From assembly GCA_900315585.1 (NCBI GenBank), contig OMZP01000002.1, positions 44,773 through 108,772 of the forward strand: a stretch of DNA of 64,000 nucleotides. The letters run 5' to 3'. Origin of the DNA: an uncultured Eubacteriales bacterium. GTDB lineage: Bacteria > Bacillota > Clostridia > Christensenellales > Aristaeellaceae. A model generated the notes under the pieces. The model saw only the letters and a program-made list of their open reading frames with translations. It ran no database searches and had not been told where the DNA came from. How positions within the stretch are numbered: the first letter of the stretch is position 1; the number at the start of each line of letters is the position of its first letter. The translations under genes were made by a program, and so were the position numbers. Shown in pieces: positions 43,499 to 51,990 of the stretch.

Positions 43499-43618
43499 TT
43501 CCACCGTTGCGGCGAGGCGGCGGATTCGACAGGTATAACGCAAATCTAACCGGAAGTGCGCCGCGATATTCAACAAAACCTGATATGATGGGGACAGATT
43601 GAATGGGAGAGATAGGGT

Positions 43619-44272
43619 ATGAAATACGAGCTTGTGATATTCGACCTGGACGGCACGCTGCTGGACACCGTGGAGGACCTGCGCGCCGCGCTGAACTACG
43701 GCCTGGCCACCGAGGGCTTTCCGCCCAAGAGCAAGGCGGAAATGAAGCTGATCATCGGCGGCGGTGTGCGCAACCACGTGAAGAACGCCGTGCCGGAGGG
43801 CACGCCGGAGGACGTGATCGACCGCATCTTCGAGGCCTTCAAGAACCACTACAACGCCCACTGCAACGACACCACCCTGCCATTCCCCGGCATCGTGGAT
43901 CTGCTGAAGGCCCTGAAGGCGGCGGGGATGAAGGTTGCCGTGAACTCCAACAAGCTGGACGAGGACAGCCGCGTGCTGGTGAAGGCCCACTTTGGAGAGC
44001 TGGTGGACATGGCCATCGGCGACCGGGAGGGCGTTCCGAGGAAGCCCGCGCCGGACAGCGCCAACGAGATCATGGCGGCGCTGAATGTCAAGCCGGAGAA
44101 GGTGCTCTACATCGGCGACGGCGATTCCGACATCCTCACCGCGAAAAACGCCGGCACCGACGGCGGCTGGGTGAGCTGGGGCTACCGCAAGTACGAGGAA
44201 CTGAACGGCCTCGTGCCCCAGAACCGGTTCGACACCGCCGAGGCCATCCGGGCGTTCGTCCTGGGCGACTGA
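43619..44272 (+). CDS. HAD family hydrolase (phosphoglycolate phosphatase-like)
   Basis: A 217-residue HAD phosphatase with motif I FDLDGTLLDT (nucleophile D), motif II VAVNSNK, motif III Lys in VPRKPAPDS and motif IV GDGDSDI. The cap position and length match Gph/PgmB-like enzymes. Substrate is not determinable here. Own promoter region; converges on the CbiC-like gene with a shared terminator. Confidence 0.88.
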   Translation: MKYELVIFDLDGTLLDTVEDLRAALNYGLATEGFPPKSKAEMKLIIGGGVRNHVKNAVPEGTPEDVIDRIFEAFKNHYNAHCNDTTLPFPGIVDLLKALKAAGMKVAVNSNKLDEDSRVLVKAHFGELVDMAIGDREGVPRKPAPDSANEIMAALNVKPEKVLYIGDGDSDILTAKNAGTDGGWVSWGYRKYEELNGLVPQNRFDTAEAIRAFVLGD

Positions 44273-44277
44273 AAACA

Positions 44278-44312
44278 AGAGAAGCGGCTTCCGATGGGAA
44301 GTCGCTTCTCTC
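44278..44312. terminator. Bidirectional terminator between convergent genes
   Basis: AGAGAAGCGGCTTCC and GGAAGTCGCTTCTCT pair with one mismatch around GAT-type loop; TCATTTATCC follows on plus and TTGTTTTC on minus. Confidence 0.75.
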
Positions 44313-44943
44313 ATTTATCCTCCGTTGGGTTCGGGTTCTCCGAGATCTCCCGCAGGATGGCGTTCAGCAGGGCCGCCGTGGTGGAGACGCCGCCCTTCTT
44401 GCCGCGAACGACGATGGCGTTCAGATCGCTGTCCATCAGCCGCTCCTTCAGCTGGATCACGCTGGCGAAGCCCGTGGGCGCGGCCAGGACGCAGACATCG
44501 CTCATCGGCTCGTGCTGGCGGCGGTTGATCATGCGGTTGATGGCTGCCGGGGCACTGCCCACCACCATGAGCTTCGGTCCCTCCACCGCCAGGCCGCAGT
44601 CCACGGCCACCTCGGCGCGGGTCACGTGGCGCTGCTCGGCCAGGGACACCACCTGGGGATCGTCGATGAAGCAGAGGATCTGTGCGCCGGACTCCCCCAG
44701 CAACCTCGCGTCGATGTCGTTGGCGATCAGGGTCGTGTCGGTGATGATCGATCCGCCCGTCTCAAGGATGCGCTTGATGTGGGTCAGCGCCGTGGGGCCA
44801 AAGTAGATGCTCTGGGCCAGCGCGGGATCCTTCAGCTCCGCCTCGAGGGCCTTGAGGATGTTGCTCACGCCCTGGCTCACATAGGGATTCGCAACCCGAT
44901 GCCGTCCGCCGCCGCCCGAAAGTCTTTTATACAAGTGTTCCAC
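44311..44943 (-). CDS. CbiC/CobH-like protein (precorrin-8X methylmutase family) lacking the catalytic His
   Basis: A 210-residue protein matching precorrin-8X methylmutase over its C-terminal three quarters: ETGGSIITDTTLIANDI, LCFIDDPQVV, VVGSAPAAINRMI, DVCVLAAPTGFASVIQLKERLM and VVRGKKGGVSTTAALLNAIL. In CobH and CbiC a His in an HATGDF-type motif about 35 residues before TDT is catalytic; here that position reads LKALEAELKDPALA with no His. The start is a GTG with only a weak GGA site; an in-frame stop lies eight codons upstream. No other cobalamin gene is in the window. It may be a paralogue with another role. Confidence 0.8.
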   Translation of the reverse strand: MEHLYKRLSGGGGRHRVANPYVSQGVSNILKALEAELKDPALAQSIYFGPTALTHIKRILETGGSIITDTTLIANDIDARLLGESGAQILCFIDDPQVVSLAEQRHVTRAEVAVDCGLAVEGPKLMVVGSAPAAINRMINRRQHEPMSDVCVLAAPTGFASVIQLKERLMDSDLNAIVVRGKKGGVSTTAALLNAILREISENPNPTEDK

Positions 44944-45118
44944 TCCATTCCAATTTGACGCGAGTTAAAACTCAATCTCCGCGCCATGCGTTTACAACTA
45001 TACAACCTATTGCGGAATTAGTCAAGGAACTGGAATAATATATTTTGTTAACAGTTGCCGCCGCCACCCTTCTTCATGTAACCAATCATCCTGACATTGT
45101 TTTTTACGACGAAAGCTA

Positions 45119-45147
45119 TTGACAAGCGGTCGAATTTGCGGTATAAT
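45119..45147 (+). promoter_or_regulatory. Consensus promoter for tRNA-Trp
   Basis: Perfect TTGACA, 17 bases, perfect TATAAT; 21 bases before the tRNA 5' end. Confidence 0.9.
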
Positions 45148-45168
45148 AACAGTCGTTCGCGAGAACAT

Positions 45169-45242
45169 AGGGGCATGGTGTAATGGTAACACGTGGGTCT
45201 CCAAAACCTTTGTTGTGAGTTCGAATCTTACTGCCCCTGCCA
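45169..45242 (+). tRNA. tRNA-Trp (anticodon CCA)
   Basis: A 74-base tRNA with encoded CCA end. Acceptor AGGGGCA pairs fully with TGCCCCT; discriminator G73. The anticodon loop is CTCCAAA giving anticodon CCA for UGG codons; the T arm contains GTTCGAATC. The D arm contains GGTGTAATGGTAACAC. Monocistronic, between its own promoter and terminator. Confidence 0.95.
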
Positions 45243-45270
45243 ATGACCGACCGCAAGGCCGGTCATTTTT
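45243..45270 (+). terminator. tRNA-Trp terminator
   Basis: ATGACCG...CGGTCAT stem beginning right after the CCA end, followed by TTTTT. Confidence 0.85.
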
Positions 45271-45280
45271 CTTTAACGTA

Positions 45281-45314
45281 AAAGGATGGACTCCATTCAG
45301 TCCATCCTTTTTGC
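45281..45314 (-). terminator. Terminator of the CtpA-type protease gene
   Basis: AAAGGATGGACT and AGTCCATCCTTT pair perfectly around a 6-base loop, with TTTT on the minus-strand 3' side; it can work in both directions. Confidence 0.85.
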
Positions 45315-45320
45315 TTTGTC

Positions 45321-46556
45321 CTATTCTCGCTCCGCAATCAGCCGGTTCAGCTCCTCGAAGGCAGCGGCGAGCTGGCTGTCGCTCGCAGGGTCGGGCTCCA
45401 GGGGGATCTGCTCGCCATCCAGGGCCACCTCGATATCCGGCTTGACGCCCACTCCCTGAGGACAGCGATCCAGAGCGTCGAAGTAGCTGGAGGTGGTGTA
45501 CTGGATGCCCGCGCCGTCCTCCGGGAAGGTCTTCATGGACTGGACGATGCCCTTTCCGTAGGTGTTCAGGCCGATGACGGTGCCCCGGTCGAAGGCCTGC
45601 ACCGCCAGGGCCAGGATCTCGGAGGCGCTGGCGGACATATCGTTCACCAGCACGGTCAGCGGAACGTCGTACATATTTTCGTCTGAATAGAAGTCCTGCC
45701 GGGTGCCGTCCCGCTCCTTCACGTAGACGATCACGCCCGTGGGCAGCAGCTCGTCCGCGATGGCCACCACCTGGTCCAGCAGGCCGCCGGGGTTGTTGCG
45801 CAGGTCGATCACCATGCCGTCGATTTTCTGGGCCTTGAAGCTCTCGATGGCCTCATGGAAGATGGCGGAGGCGTTGCCGGTGAACTGGGAGATGGCGATG
45901 TAGCCGATGTTTCCGGGAAGCACCTGATAGCTGGCGTAATCCACCTTCACGTCGCCCCGGTTCACGGTCACGTCAATCGTCTCGCCGTTCCTCAGCAGGG
46001 TGAGCGCCACGCTGGTGCCCTCCTCACCGCGAATGCGGTTCACCGCGTCGTTGTAGGCGCGCCCGTCCAGGCCGCTTACCTTGATTTCGTCCACGGCCAG
46101 GAGGACGTCCCCTACCCGAAGCCCAGCGGCTTCGGCGGGCGAATCGGGAAAGACCGTGACGATCTCGATCTGATCCAGCGCGTTGTTTTGCAGCAACACG
46201 CCGATGCCCCGGTAGGCTCCGGCGTTGTTCTCGTTAGCACGGGTCATTTCCTCCGGGGTATAGTAGAACGTGAATCGGTCGCCCACGGAGGCAGTCATGC
46301 CGCGGATCGCACCCAGTATCAGCTGCTCGTCGTCCAGCTCCTGATAGTACTCGTTCAGAAGCGTTTTGCGCACCTGCTCCAGGCGGCTGTACCGCTGGAG
46401 GGCTTCATACTCCGCCTGGCTGACCCAGCGCCGCTCCTCGTCGGGAACCTGCTGGGCTGCCCGGCCGGAGACGAGCAGCGTGACCGTTGAGGACACGACG
46501 GCGATCATCACGGCCGCCCAGATGAGCGCGACAGTGCGCAGGGAACTGTTTTTCAT
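45321..46556 (-). CDS. S41 family C-terminal processing peptidase (CtpA-like)
   Basis: A 411-residue exported or membrane-anchored serine protease. One N-terminal helix (TVALIWAAVMIAVVSSTVTLLV), a PDZ domain (about 110-200: GIGVLLQ, SPAEAAGLRVGDVLLAVD) and the S41 catalytic domain with VIDLRNNPGGLLDQ, Ser in NDMSASASEILA and Lys in NTYGKGIVQS. Start set by AGGAGGTCCC; a longer frame upstream has no ribosome site. Paralogues act in sporulation signalling or wall turnover; no partner lies adjacent. Confidence 0.93.
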   Translation of the reverse strand: MKNSSLRTVALIWAAVMIAVVSSTVTLLVSGRAAQQVPDEERRWVSQAEYEALQRYSRLEQVRKTLLNEYYQELDDEQLILGAIRGMTASVGDRFTFYYTPEEMTRANENNAGAYRGIGVLLQNNALDQIEIVTVFPDSPAEAAGLRVGDVLLAVDEIKVSGLDGRAYNDAVNRIRGEEGTSVALTLLRNGETIDVTVNRGDVKVDYASYQVLPGNIGYIAISQFTGNASAIFHEAIESFKAQKIDGMVIDLRNNPGGLLDQVVAIADELLPTGVIVYVKERDGTRQDFYSDENMYDVPLTVLVNDMSASASEILALAVQAFDRGTVIGLNTYGKGIVQSMKTFPEDGAGIQYTTSSYFDALDRCPQGVGVKPDIEVALDGEQIPLEPDPASDSQLAAAFEELNRLIAERE

Positions 46557-46576
46557 GGGACCTCCTGTTGTCAACA

Positions 46577-46606
46577 GGATGCGCCGGCAAGTTTGCCGGC
46601 GCATCC
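46577..46606. terminator. Perfect 14-bp inverted repeat upstream of the protease gene
   Basis: GGATGCGCCGGCAA and TTGCCGGCGCATCC around two bases. No T-tract. It lies after the regulator gene and before the protease start, so it may terminate the former or shape the leader of the latter. Confidence 0.55.
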
Positions 46607-46644
46607 GGGCTGCTATTGAATGTATGTCCGGGCCGCTTTCCCCA

Positions 46645-47712
46645 TTACAGGCGCAGCTTGCGGCTGTTCTCGCCCTTGCCCAGCAGCATCATCATCTTGA
46701 AGGTGACGGCGTCGTCGAAGTTGCGCAGGTCCAGGCCGATGGCGTGCTGCACCTTCTCCAGGCGATACACCAGCGTGTTGCGGTGGATGTACAGCTTGCG
46801 GGCCGTCTCCGACAGGTTCAAGCTGTTGTCGAAGAAGGTCTCGATGGTGTGGATCATTTCGTCATTGAACAGCCGGGCCGTCTTGCGGTTGAAGATGCGG
46901 GCGTTGTAGCTGGCGCCCAGGTCCGGGGACACGTCGCTGAGGAATCGCTCCAGCAGCAGGTTCCGATAGACGAACACGCGCTTGCCGGCGTGGTAGATGC
47001 GGCCGACGTTGATGGCGGCACGGGCCTCGGCATAGGCCTCCGGAATGGCGACCAGATCCTCCCGGGGATCGGAAATGCCGATGTAGACGGTGGTGCCGGT
47101 CTCGGTGAGGAAGCTGCTCTCAAAGGCATTGGCGTACTCCTCCATCTCCGCGTAGTTCTCCTCCTCCACGGCCTTCAGCATGGCCACGGAGTGGTGGCCG
47201 ACCTCGGTGATCAGGTCGTGCTCGCTGTCCATGGCGTCGCCCATCATCTGGATGGCGGTCTCCACCTCCATGTCCTGGAAGTAGAAGTACAGTACACAGC
47301 GGTTCTTCTGCATGGGGATGTCGTGCTCGGCGGCAAGGGACTCGAACTCCGCCCCCTCCACCTCGCCGCGCAGCATCAGCCGCAGGGACTGCTCCCGGTT
47401 GGTCTGGCTCATGTCCTCGCGCATCATCATGTTGATGAGCTCCGCGCACAGCACCGCGCACTTCTTCACATCCTCGCTGTCGCCGTGCAGGCACACGAAC
47501 ACGGGCTGCTCCTCGGCGGTGCCGATCAGGGTCATGGCCCCGTAGACGAAGGGGATCGTCGGGTTTTGAAGCACCTCGTCCGGCATGGTGAAGGTGCGCA
47601 TATCCCCCTCCGGCAGGATGACGTTGCCGCTGCTGTCCAGCAGCAGGGCCGAGAGGTCGATCATATTCAGAACGCGGGCAATCTTCACCGTCACGCGATG
47701 ATCCAGATACAT
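46645..47712 (-). CDS. PucR/CdaR family transcriptional regulator
   Basis: A 355-residue regulator. The C-terminal HTH (about 298-350: LNLSETARKLYIHRNTLVYRLEKVQHAIGLDLRNFDDAVTFKMMMLLG) is the CdaR/PucR type. The N-terminal 130 residues resemble a ligand-binding domain (DHRVTVKIARVLNMIDLSALLLDSSGNVIL), and the middle is GGDEF-like in fold in the CdaR family. Start after GAAGGAGG. No target operon adjoins it, so the inducer cannot be inferred. Confidence 0.88.
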   Translation of the reverse strand: MYLDHRVTVKIARVLNMIDLSALLLDSSGNVILPEGDMRTFTMPDEVLQNPTIPFVYGAMTLIGTAEEQPVFVCLHGDSEDVKKCAVLCAELINMMMREDMSQTNREQSLRLMLRGEVEGAEFESLAAEHDIPMQKNRCVLYFYFQDMEVETAIQMMGDAMDSEHDLITEVGHHSVAMLKAVEEENYAEMEEYANAFESSFLTETGTTVYIGISDPREDLVAIPEAYAEARAAINVGRIYHAGKRVFVYRNLLLERFLSDVSPDLGASYNARIFNRKTARLFNDEMIHTIETFFDNSLNLSETARKLYIHRNTLVYRLEKVQHAIGLDLRNFDDAVTFKMMMLLGKGENSRKLRL

Positions 47713-47847
47713 TTGGGTGCCTCCTTCCGGCAGCGCGTTATACTGCATTCAGTATACCGGGCCAATGTTGAGTTGCGGCGTAATTTCCGCGCAAAGTCGT
47801 AAACTTCGCGTTAATTATCGGAATTTCTGTGGAGTTTGCACGAATTA

Positions 47848-48645
47848 TTAAGTTTCGTCGAGCAGCGTCTCCCCGTCCAGCCAGTTTTTGACGATGGCGG
47901 TGTTCGGGGCTGGGGCCGTCCAGAGGATCGCCGGGATCAGCCCGCTCTCCCGGATGCTCACCGCGCCGTCCCGCACCACGATGATGTGGTCCAGCAGCGG
48001 GATCTTCAGGGGCGCCACCGCATTCAGCGTCCGCAGGGTGCACACCAGGTCCTCCTTGGAGGGCCGGCGGGTGCCGCGGGGATGGTTGTGGGCCAGCACC
48101 ATGTACTGGGCGTTCTCCCGAAGCGCCGTCTCCAGCAGCTGGCCCAGGTAGAAAGGCGCGCTGTCCACCGCGCCCTTTTGCAGCATCGCCGCCCGGATCA
48201 GCCTGCCCTGCCGGTTCAGCAGGATCAGGTAGAATCGCTCCTCATGCACGCCCACGTACAGCGTGCGCAGGAAGTCCGCCATGCGCGTCAGGCTGTCCAG
48301 CTTCGGGTTCATGCCCCACTGCTGGGACAGGGCCGTGCGTGTCAGGGATGGGATCATCGCGTAGTAGAAGGCGTCCAGGTCCGAAAGGCCCGTGCGGGTC
48401 AGGGTCTGGCGACTGCCCTCGATGAAGAACTTCGGCGCGGGATAGTGGCGGCGGATGTTCGCCATCACGTCCTCCGTGCCGCCCTTCTTGTGCATGAAGG
48501 CCTGGGTGCGCTCCACCGCGCAAAACAGGCGCTCCCGCTTGTCGTCCAGGGGCGCTTGAGAGGGCTTCAGAGGCGGCGCGTCCAGCAGCGCCTCCACCGG
48601 GTCCTCCTTCAATATGGGCCGATGCTCGATCAGCTTGAACTTCAT
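47848..48645 (-). CDS. RadC-like JAB domain protein
   Basis: A 265-residue member of the RadC family with the JAMM metalloprotease-like motif in VLAHNHPRGTRRPSKEDLVCT, then LLDHIIVVRDGAVSIRESG. The N-terminal region (about 1-110) has the helical RadC part rather than a clear HhH motif. RadC biochemistry is unsettled. It is translationally coupled with the small gene upstream by four overlapping bases. Confidence 0.9.
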   Translation of the reverse strand: MKFKLIEHRPILKEDPVEALLDAPPLKPSQAPLDDKRERLFCAVERTQAFMHKKGGTEDVMANIRRHYPAPKFFIEGSRQTLTRTGLSDLDAFYYAMIPSLTRTALSQQWGMNPKLDSLTRMADFLRTLYVGVHEERFYLILLNRQGRLIRAAMLQKGAVDSAPFYLGQLLETALRENAQYMVLAHNHPRGTRRPSKEDLVCTLRTLNAVAPLKIPLLDHIIVVRDGAVSIRESGLIPAILWTAPAPNTAIVKNWLDGETLLDET

Positions 48646-48926
48646 GCTTCCAGGGCGCCGGCCTCCGCCAGGGCCGCGCGGATTTCCTCCGCGTCCTCCA
48701 GGCGCTCGCCCATATACCAGCCGTCCTCGGCCTCGTCGTACTTGAGCTCCGCCGCGCCGTCCACGCCGATGCCGCCCTTGACGAACACGATGTCCAGGGA
48801 GACAGGCCGGGCGTTGTCGTAGAGGTCCACCACGTATTCCCTTGCGGACAGCTGCTCCGCGTCCTCGGAGGCCTCCAGGAACGCCTTCAGCTGCGCCTGC
48901 TGTGCCTCGTTCAGCTTGATTCTCAT
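48642..48926 (-). CDS. Hypothetical 94-residue acidic protein
   Basis: MRIKLNEAQQAQLKAFLEASEDAEQ... with a beta-rich centre (VSLDIVFVKGGIGVDGAAELKYDEAEDGWYM) and an Ala/Glu-rich C-terminus. No family recognised. Its stop overlaps the RadC-like start by four bases, so the two are probably co-translated; it could be a partner, but no function can be stated. Confidence 0.7.
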   Translation of the reverse strand: MRIKLNEAQQAQLKAFLEASEDAEQLSAREYVVDLYDNARPVSLDIVFVKGGIGVDGAAELKYDEAEDGWYMGERLEDAEEIRAALAEAGALEA

Positions 48927-49020
48927 AGCAAAACGCTCCTTATCGGTATCAGTTATCCTTAGTTTATATCAATCGCCGTCCATTTGCAAGGGTTTCGGGC
49001 GATCCCTAACAAAAATTCAG

Positions 49021-49049
49021 TTGACCGGGTTCAGATTGTCACTTATAAT
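49021..49049 (+). promoter_or_regulatory. Promoter for the Ig-like surface protein
   Basis: TTGACC, 17 bases, TATAAT; 38 bases before the ATG. Near-consensus. Confidence 0.85.
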
Positions 49050-49086
49050 ATATAATGTGAAATAATGTGACTGCGAGGCACGACCT

Positions 49087-50469
49087 ATGAAAACCGCCTA
49101 CGGCAAGCTGACCGCCATGATCGCCGTCCTGGTCATTGGGACGCTGCTTTTCGCGCCGATGCGCTTTGGGAACGAGGACTACCTCTATCCCCATCCCCGC
49201 TCGGTGCGCATGTATCCCGGCGACAGCTATGCCCTGTCCTACCGGCTGGAGGCCGACGCGCCCCAGTCCGTGAGCTACAGCTCCACCAACGAGGCGGTGG
49301 CCACCGTGGACCGCAACGGCGTGGTGACTGCCGTGGACGGCGGCAGCGCGAAGATCCGCCTGGACGCGGAGAACGGCGCGAAGGCCGAGGTGAAGATCAC
49401 CGTCAAGGGCGCGAAGGTGGACACGCTGGCGCTGAACACCGACACGCTGAACATGGAGAAGGGCCAGATCACCGGCCTGCGGGCCATCTTCAACGAGGAT
49501 GCCGTGGACACCTCCGTCACCTGGACCTCCGCCAACGAGGCCGTCGCCCAGGTGGACGCCATCGGGCGCGTGGTGGGCGTGGGCGGCGGCAGCACGAAGG
49601 TGACCGCCGTGGCCGCCAACGGACTCACCGCCACGGCCGACGTGAACGTGCACGTATCCGGCAACGCCCTGCGCATCACGCCGGAGGACGTGACTGTGGG
49701 CACGGGCACCTACGTGCGCCTGAACACCTACTACCTGCCCGCCGACACCACCGATGAGGTGGTCTCCTGGGCCAGCAGCGACGAGAGCATATTGCAGGTG
49801 CAGGACGACGCGCTGTACGCCGTGGGCGTGGGCCAGACGATCCTGAGTGCCTTCTCCCGGGACGGCCTGAGCTCCAGCACGCTGATCACCGTGGAGGCCC
49901 CCGCCGCGGACTTCAACATCTCCCCCACCGCCGCCACCATCGACCGGGGCCGCTCCATCACCCTGGAACCCCGCTTCCTGGACGCCAACGGCAACGTGGA
50001 CGAGAGCTCCAGCGAGCACTACATCACCTGGACCAGCTCCAACCCCGGGGTGTGCACCGTGGAAAACGGCGTGGTGACGGGCGTGAACAGCGGCGAGTGC
50101 CGCATCAGCGCCTCCGCCGACGGCAAGATCGCCAGCTGCCTGATCGACGTGCAGACGCTGGTGGAGGACGTACAGCTGAACCTGGACAAGCTCTACGTGC
50201 TCCGGGAGGATACGGTCATCCCCATCCAGCTGGAGGCGACGATCACCCCCGCCGACGCAGACGACACCCGCCTCACCTGGGCCAGCGACAACGATCTGGT
50301 GGCCAACGTTACCCAGCGGGGCCGGGTGGATCTGACCGGCGGCTACGGCACCGCCACCATCACCGCCACCGCCCGCAGCGGCGCCCAGGCGAAGTTCATT
50401 GTGAACGTGGTGGCGGAGCTGCCGGAGGGGTACGAATCGCCTTCCAGCGAAGGCGATTCGCAGAGATAA
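49087..50469 (+). CDS. Secreted or membrane-anchored protein with bacterial Ig-like (BIG2) domains
   Basis: A 460-residue protein with one N-terminal hydrophobic segment (LTAMIAVLVIGTLLFAP) that is a signal or anchor, then about five tandem Ig-like modules of 80-90 residues. Each has the BIG2 core (SYSSTNEAVATVDRNGVVTAVDGGSAKI; VTWTSANEAVAQVDAIGRVVGVGGGSTKVTA; ITWTSSNPGVCTVENGVVTGVNSGECRI; LTWASDNDLVANVTQRG). No sorting signal. Probably a cell-surface structural or adhesive protein; binding partner unknown. Confidence 0.9.
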   Translation: MKTAYGKLTAMIAVLVIGTLLFAPMRFGNEDYLYPHPRSVRMYPGDSYALSYRLEADAPQSVSYSSTNEAVATVDRNGVVTAVDGGSAKIRLDAENGAKAEVKITVKGAKVDTLALNTDTLNMEKGQITGLRAIFNEDAVDTSVTWTSANEAVAQVDAIGRVVGVGGGSTKVTAVAANGLTATADVNVHVSGNALRITPEDVTVGTGTYVRLNTYYLPADTTDEVVSWASSDESILQVQDDALYAVGVGQTILSAFSRDGLSSSTLITVEAPAADFNISPTAATIDRGRSITLEPRFLDANGNVDESSSEHYITWTSSNPGVCTVENGVVTGVNSGECRISASADGKIASCLIDVQTLVEDVQLNLDKLYVLREDTVIPIQLEATITPADADDTRLTWASDNDLVANVTQRGRVDLTGGYGTATITATARSGAQAKFIVNVVAELPEGYESPSSEGDSQR

Positions 50470-50470
50470 C

Positions 50471-50570
50471 AGTTGAGAGTTTAGAGTTAAGAGTTTGGAG
50501 TTTATAGAAGAATGCGTTGAAGGTGTTTCCAGTGTTTATACGCTATTCTATCTTAACTCTCAACTCTAAC
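50471..50570. repeat. Type 3 hairpin repeat, copy A
   Basis: AGTTGAGAGTTTAGAGTTAA on the left and TTAACTCTCAACTCTAAC on the right, with about 45 bases between. Same arm motifs recur at 52154 and 59628. The gap 50470-50813 contains this repeat, the element at 50582-50773 and the rplT terminator; no gene is seen there. Confidence 0.8.
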
Positions 50571-50581
50571 AAAAAGGTTCT

Positions 50582-50773
50582 TCACGGAAAGTTGAGGGAT
50601 TGGTATAACGTAGTCCGTTGACGTTGCGTACAGATCCTTCGCTTTGCTCAGGATGACAGGATCTCGATTCGTTGTCATCCTGAGCGGAGCGAAGGATCTG
50701 TTCGTTTCATTAGCTAACTGCATTAAAAAGAACACTTGCGAATCGCTTCTTTTCATCCCTCAACTTTCCGTGA
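50582..50773. mobile_element. 192-bp MITE-like element carrying the type 1 palindrome (copy D)
   Basis: Perfect 19-base terminal inverted repeats (TCACGGAAAGTTGAGGGAT), central type 1 palindrome at 50630-50701, and shared flank sequence such as GGATTGGTATAACG and CGTTTCATT with the opposite-facing copy at 36798-36991. Non-coding. Confidence 0.75.
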
Positions 50774-50781
50774 TAAGCCCA

Positions 50782-50812
50782 CAAAAAAGCGCCCTTGCGG
50801 GCGCGTTTTTTG
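50782..50812 (-). terminator. Terminator of infC-rpmI-rplT
   Basis: GCGCCC and GGGCGC stem with TTGC loop, flanked by A- and T-tracts (TTTTTT on the minus-strand 3' side), two bases past rplT. Confidence 0.92.
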
Positions 50813-50813
50813 T

Positions 50814-51173
50814 TTACTTTTCGATAGCGGCCTTGGCCTTCTCCGCCAGCACCGCGAACGCGGCGGGATCGGAGATCGCCAGCTCGGACAGCATCTTGCG
50901 GTTGATGTCGATGCCGGCCACCTTCAGGCCGTTGATCAGCTTGGAGTAGCTCATGCCGTTGATGCGGGCCGCCGCGTTGATGCGGGCGATCCACAGGCGG
51001 CGGAAGTCGCGCTTCTTCAGCTTGCGGCCGATGTAGGCATAGCGCAGAGAACGGCGAACCTGTTCGCTGGCCGCGCGATACTGCTTGCTCTTGGCGCCAA
51101 AGTAACCCTTGGCGAGCTTCATTACCTTACGCTTTTTCTTCTGTGCGTTGACAGCACGCTTGATCCTTGCCAT
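50814..51173 (-). CDS. rplT: 50S ribosomal protein L20
   Basis: A 119-residue protein beginning [29 protein letters not shown], highly basic N-terminal extension and a globular C-terminal domain. In Firmicutes and Escherichia coli L20 represses its own operon. Last gene of infC-rpmI-rplT. Confidence 0.98.
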   Translation of the reverse strand: MARIKRAVNAQKKKRKVMKLAKGYFGAKSKQYRAASEQVRRSLRYAYIGRKLKKRDFRRLWIARINAAARINGMSYSKLINGLKVAGIDINRKMLSELAISDPAAFAVLAEKAKAAIEK

Positions 51174-51188
51174 TTTTGATTCGCCTCC

Positions 51189-51386
51189 TTACTTGTACGG
51201 AATCAGTTTCTTCATGGTCTTGCCTTCTGTGGTGGTCAGATAGGCGGCCTTGCGCAGGTTGCGGGTACGCTTGGTGGGCTTCTTGGTCAGGATGTGACGC
51301 TTGAAGGCCTGAGCGCGCTTCACTTTGCCGCTCTTGGTGAGGTTAAAACGCTTTGCGGCGCCCTTGTGCGTCTTCTGTTTGGGCAT
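51189..51386 (-). CDS. rpmI: 50S ribosomal protein L35
   Basis: A 65-residue basic protein ([36 protein letters not shown]), full length, between infC and rplT in the conserved order. Confidence 0.98.
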   Translation of the reverse strand: MPKQKTHKGAAKRFNLTKSGKVKRAQAFKRHILTKKPTKRTRNLRKAAYLTTTEGKTMKKLIPYK

Positions 51387-51417
51387 GGGATTTTCCTCCT
51401 CTCGTCATTCGGTAAGA

Positions 51418-51930
51418 TCAGTCGGTTGCTCTCGGAGAGATGAACATGGACATGTTGCGGCCCTCGATCTGCGGAGCCTTGTCCACCGTGCCATACTCCT
51501 TGATTCTTTCGGCAAACTCATTCATAACCTGGCGGCCAATTTCGGAGTGGGTAATCTGGCGTCCGCGGAAGCGGATCGTCACCTTCACCTTGTTGCCATC
51601 CTTCAGGAACTTCACGGCGTTCTTGAACTTCACGTCGATGTCATGATCCTCGATGGTGGCGGACAGGCGAACTTCCTTGACGGTAATGACCTTCTGATTC
51701 TTGCGGAACTCGCGCTCTTTCTTGGACTGCTCGAAGCGATACTTTCCGTAGTCCATGAGCTTGCAAACCGGCGGACGGGCCTGCGGGGCGATCTTGACCA
51801 GGTCAAGCTGGCGCTCCTCAGCCAAGGCCAGCGCGTCACGGCTCGACATGACGCCCAGCTGCTCGCCGTTCTGATCCACAACGCGCACTTCGCGGTCGCG
51901 AATCTCCTCGTTAATCATGAGATCGTTAAT
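51418..51930 (-). CDS. infC: Translation initiation factor IF-3 (AUU start)
   Basis: A 170-residue initiation fidelity factor. N domain starts INDLMINEEIRDREVRVVDQNGEQLG, C domain begins near VITVKEVRLSATIEDHD. The start is ATT: AGGAGG lies nine bases before it, while the ATG four codons later is 21 bases away. Rare AUU starts in infC are well known and let IF-3 regulate itself. Cognate leader with attenuator precedes it. Confidence 0.93.
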   Translation of the reverse strand: MNDLMINEEIRDREVRVVDQNGEQLGVMSSRDALALAEERQLDLVKIAPQARPPVCKLMDYGKYRFEQSKKEREFRKNQKVITVKEVRLSATIEDHDIDVKFKNAVKFLKDGNKVKVTIRFRGRQITHSEIGRQVMNEFAERIKEYGTVDKAPQIEGRNMSMFISPRATD

Positions 51931-51963
51931 ACCGAAACACCTCCTAATATCGTTTGCCACATG

Positions 51964-51990
51964 AAAAAGAGCAGCGCATGCGCGCCGCCC
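51964..51990 (-). terminator. Attenuator in the infC operon leader
   Basis: On the minus strand GGGCGGCGC-GCAT-GCGCTGCTC forms a nine-pair stem (two G-U) followed by TTTTTC, 34 bases before the AUU start and about 85 bases after the probable transcription start. Position suits L20-leader attenuation. Confidence 0.8.

Noticed and set aside
43523..43618. Promoter for the HAD phosphatase gene (TATGAT near 43584)
   Set aside because: No acceptable -35 at 16-18 bases; too weak to list.
44944..45118. Possible cobalamin riboswitch before the CbiC-like gene
   Set aside because: No B12-box-like sequence or suitable hairpins were seen in the 175 bases between this gene and the tRNA promoter.
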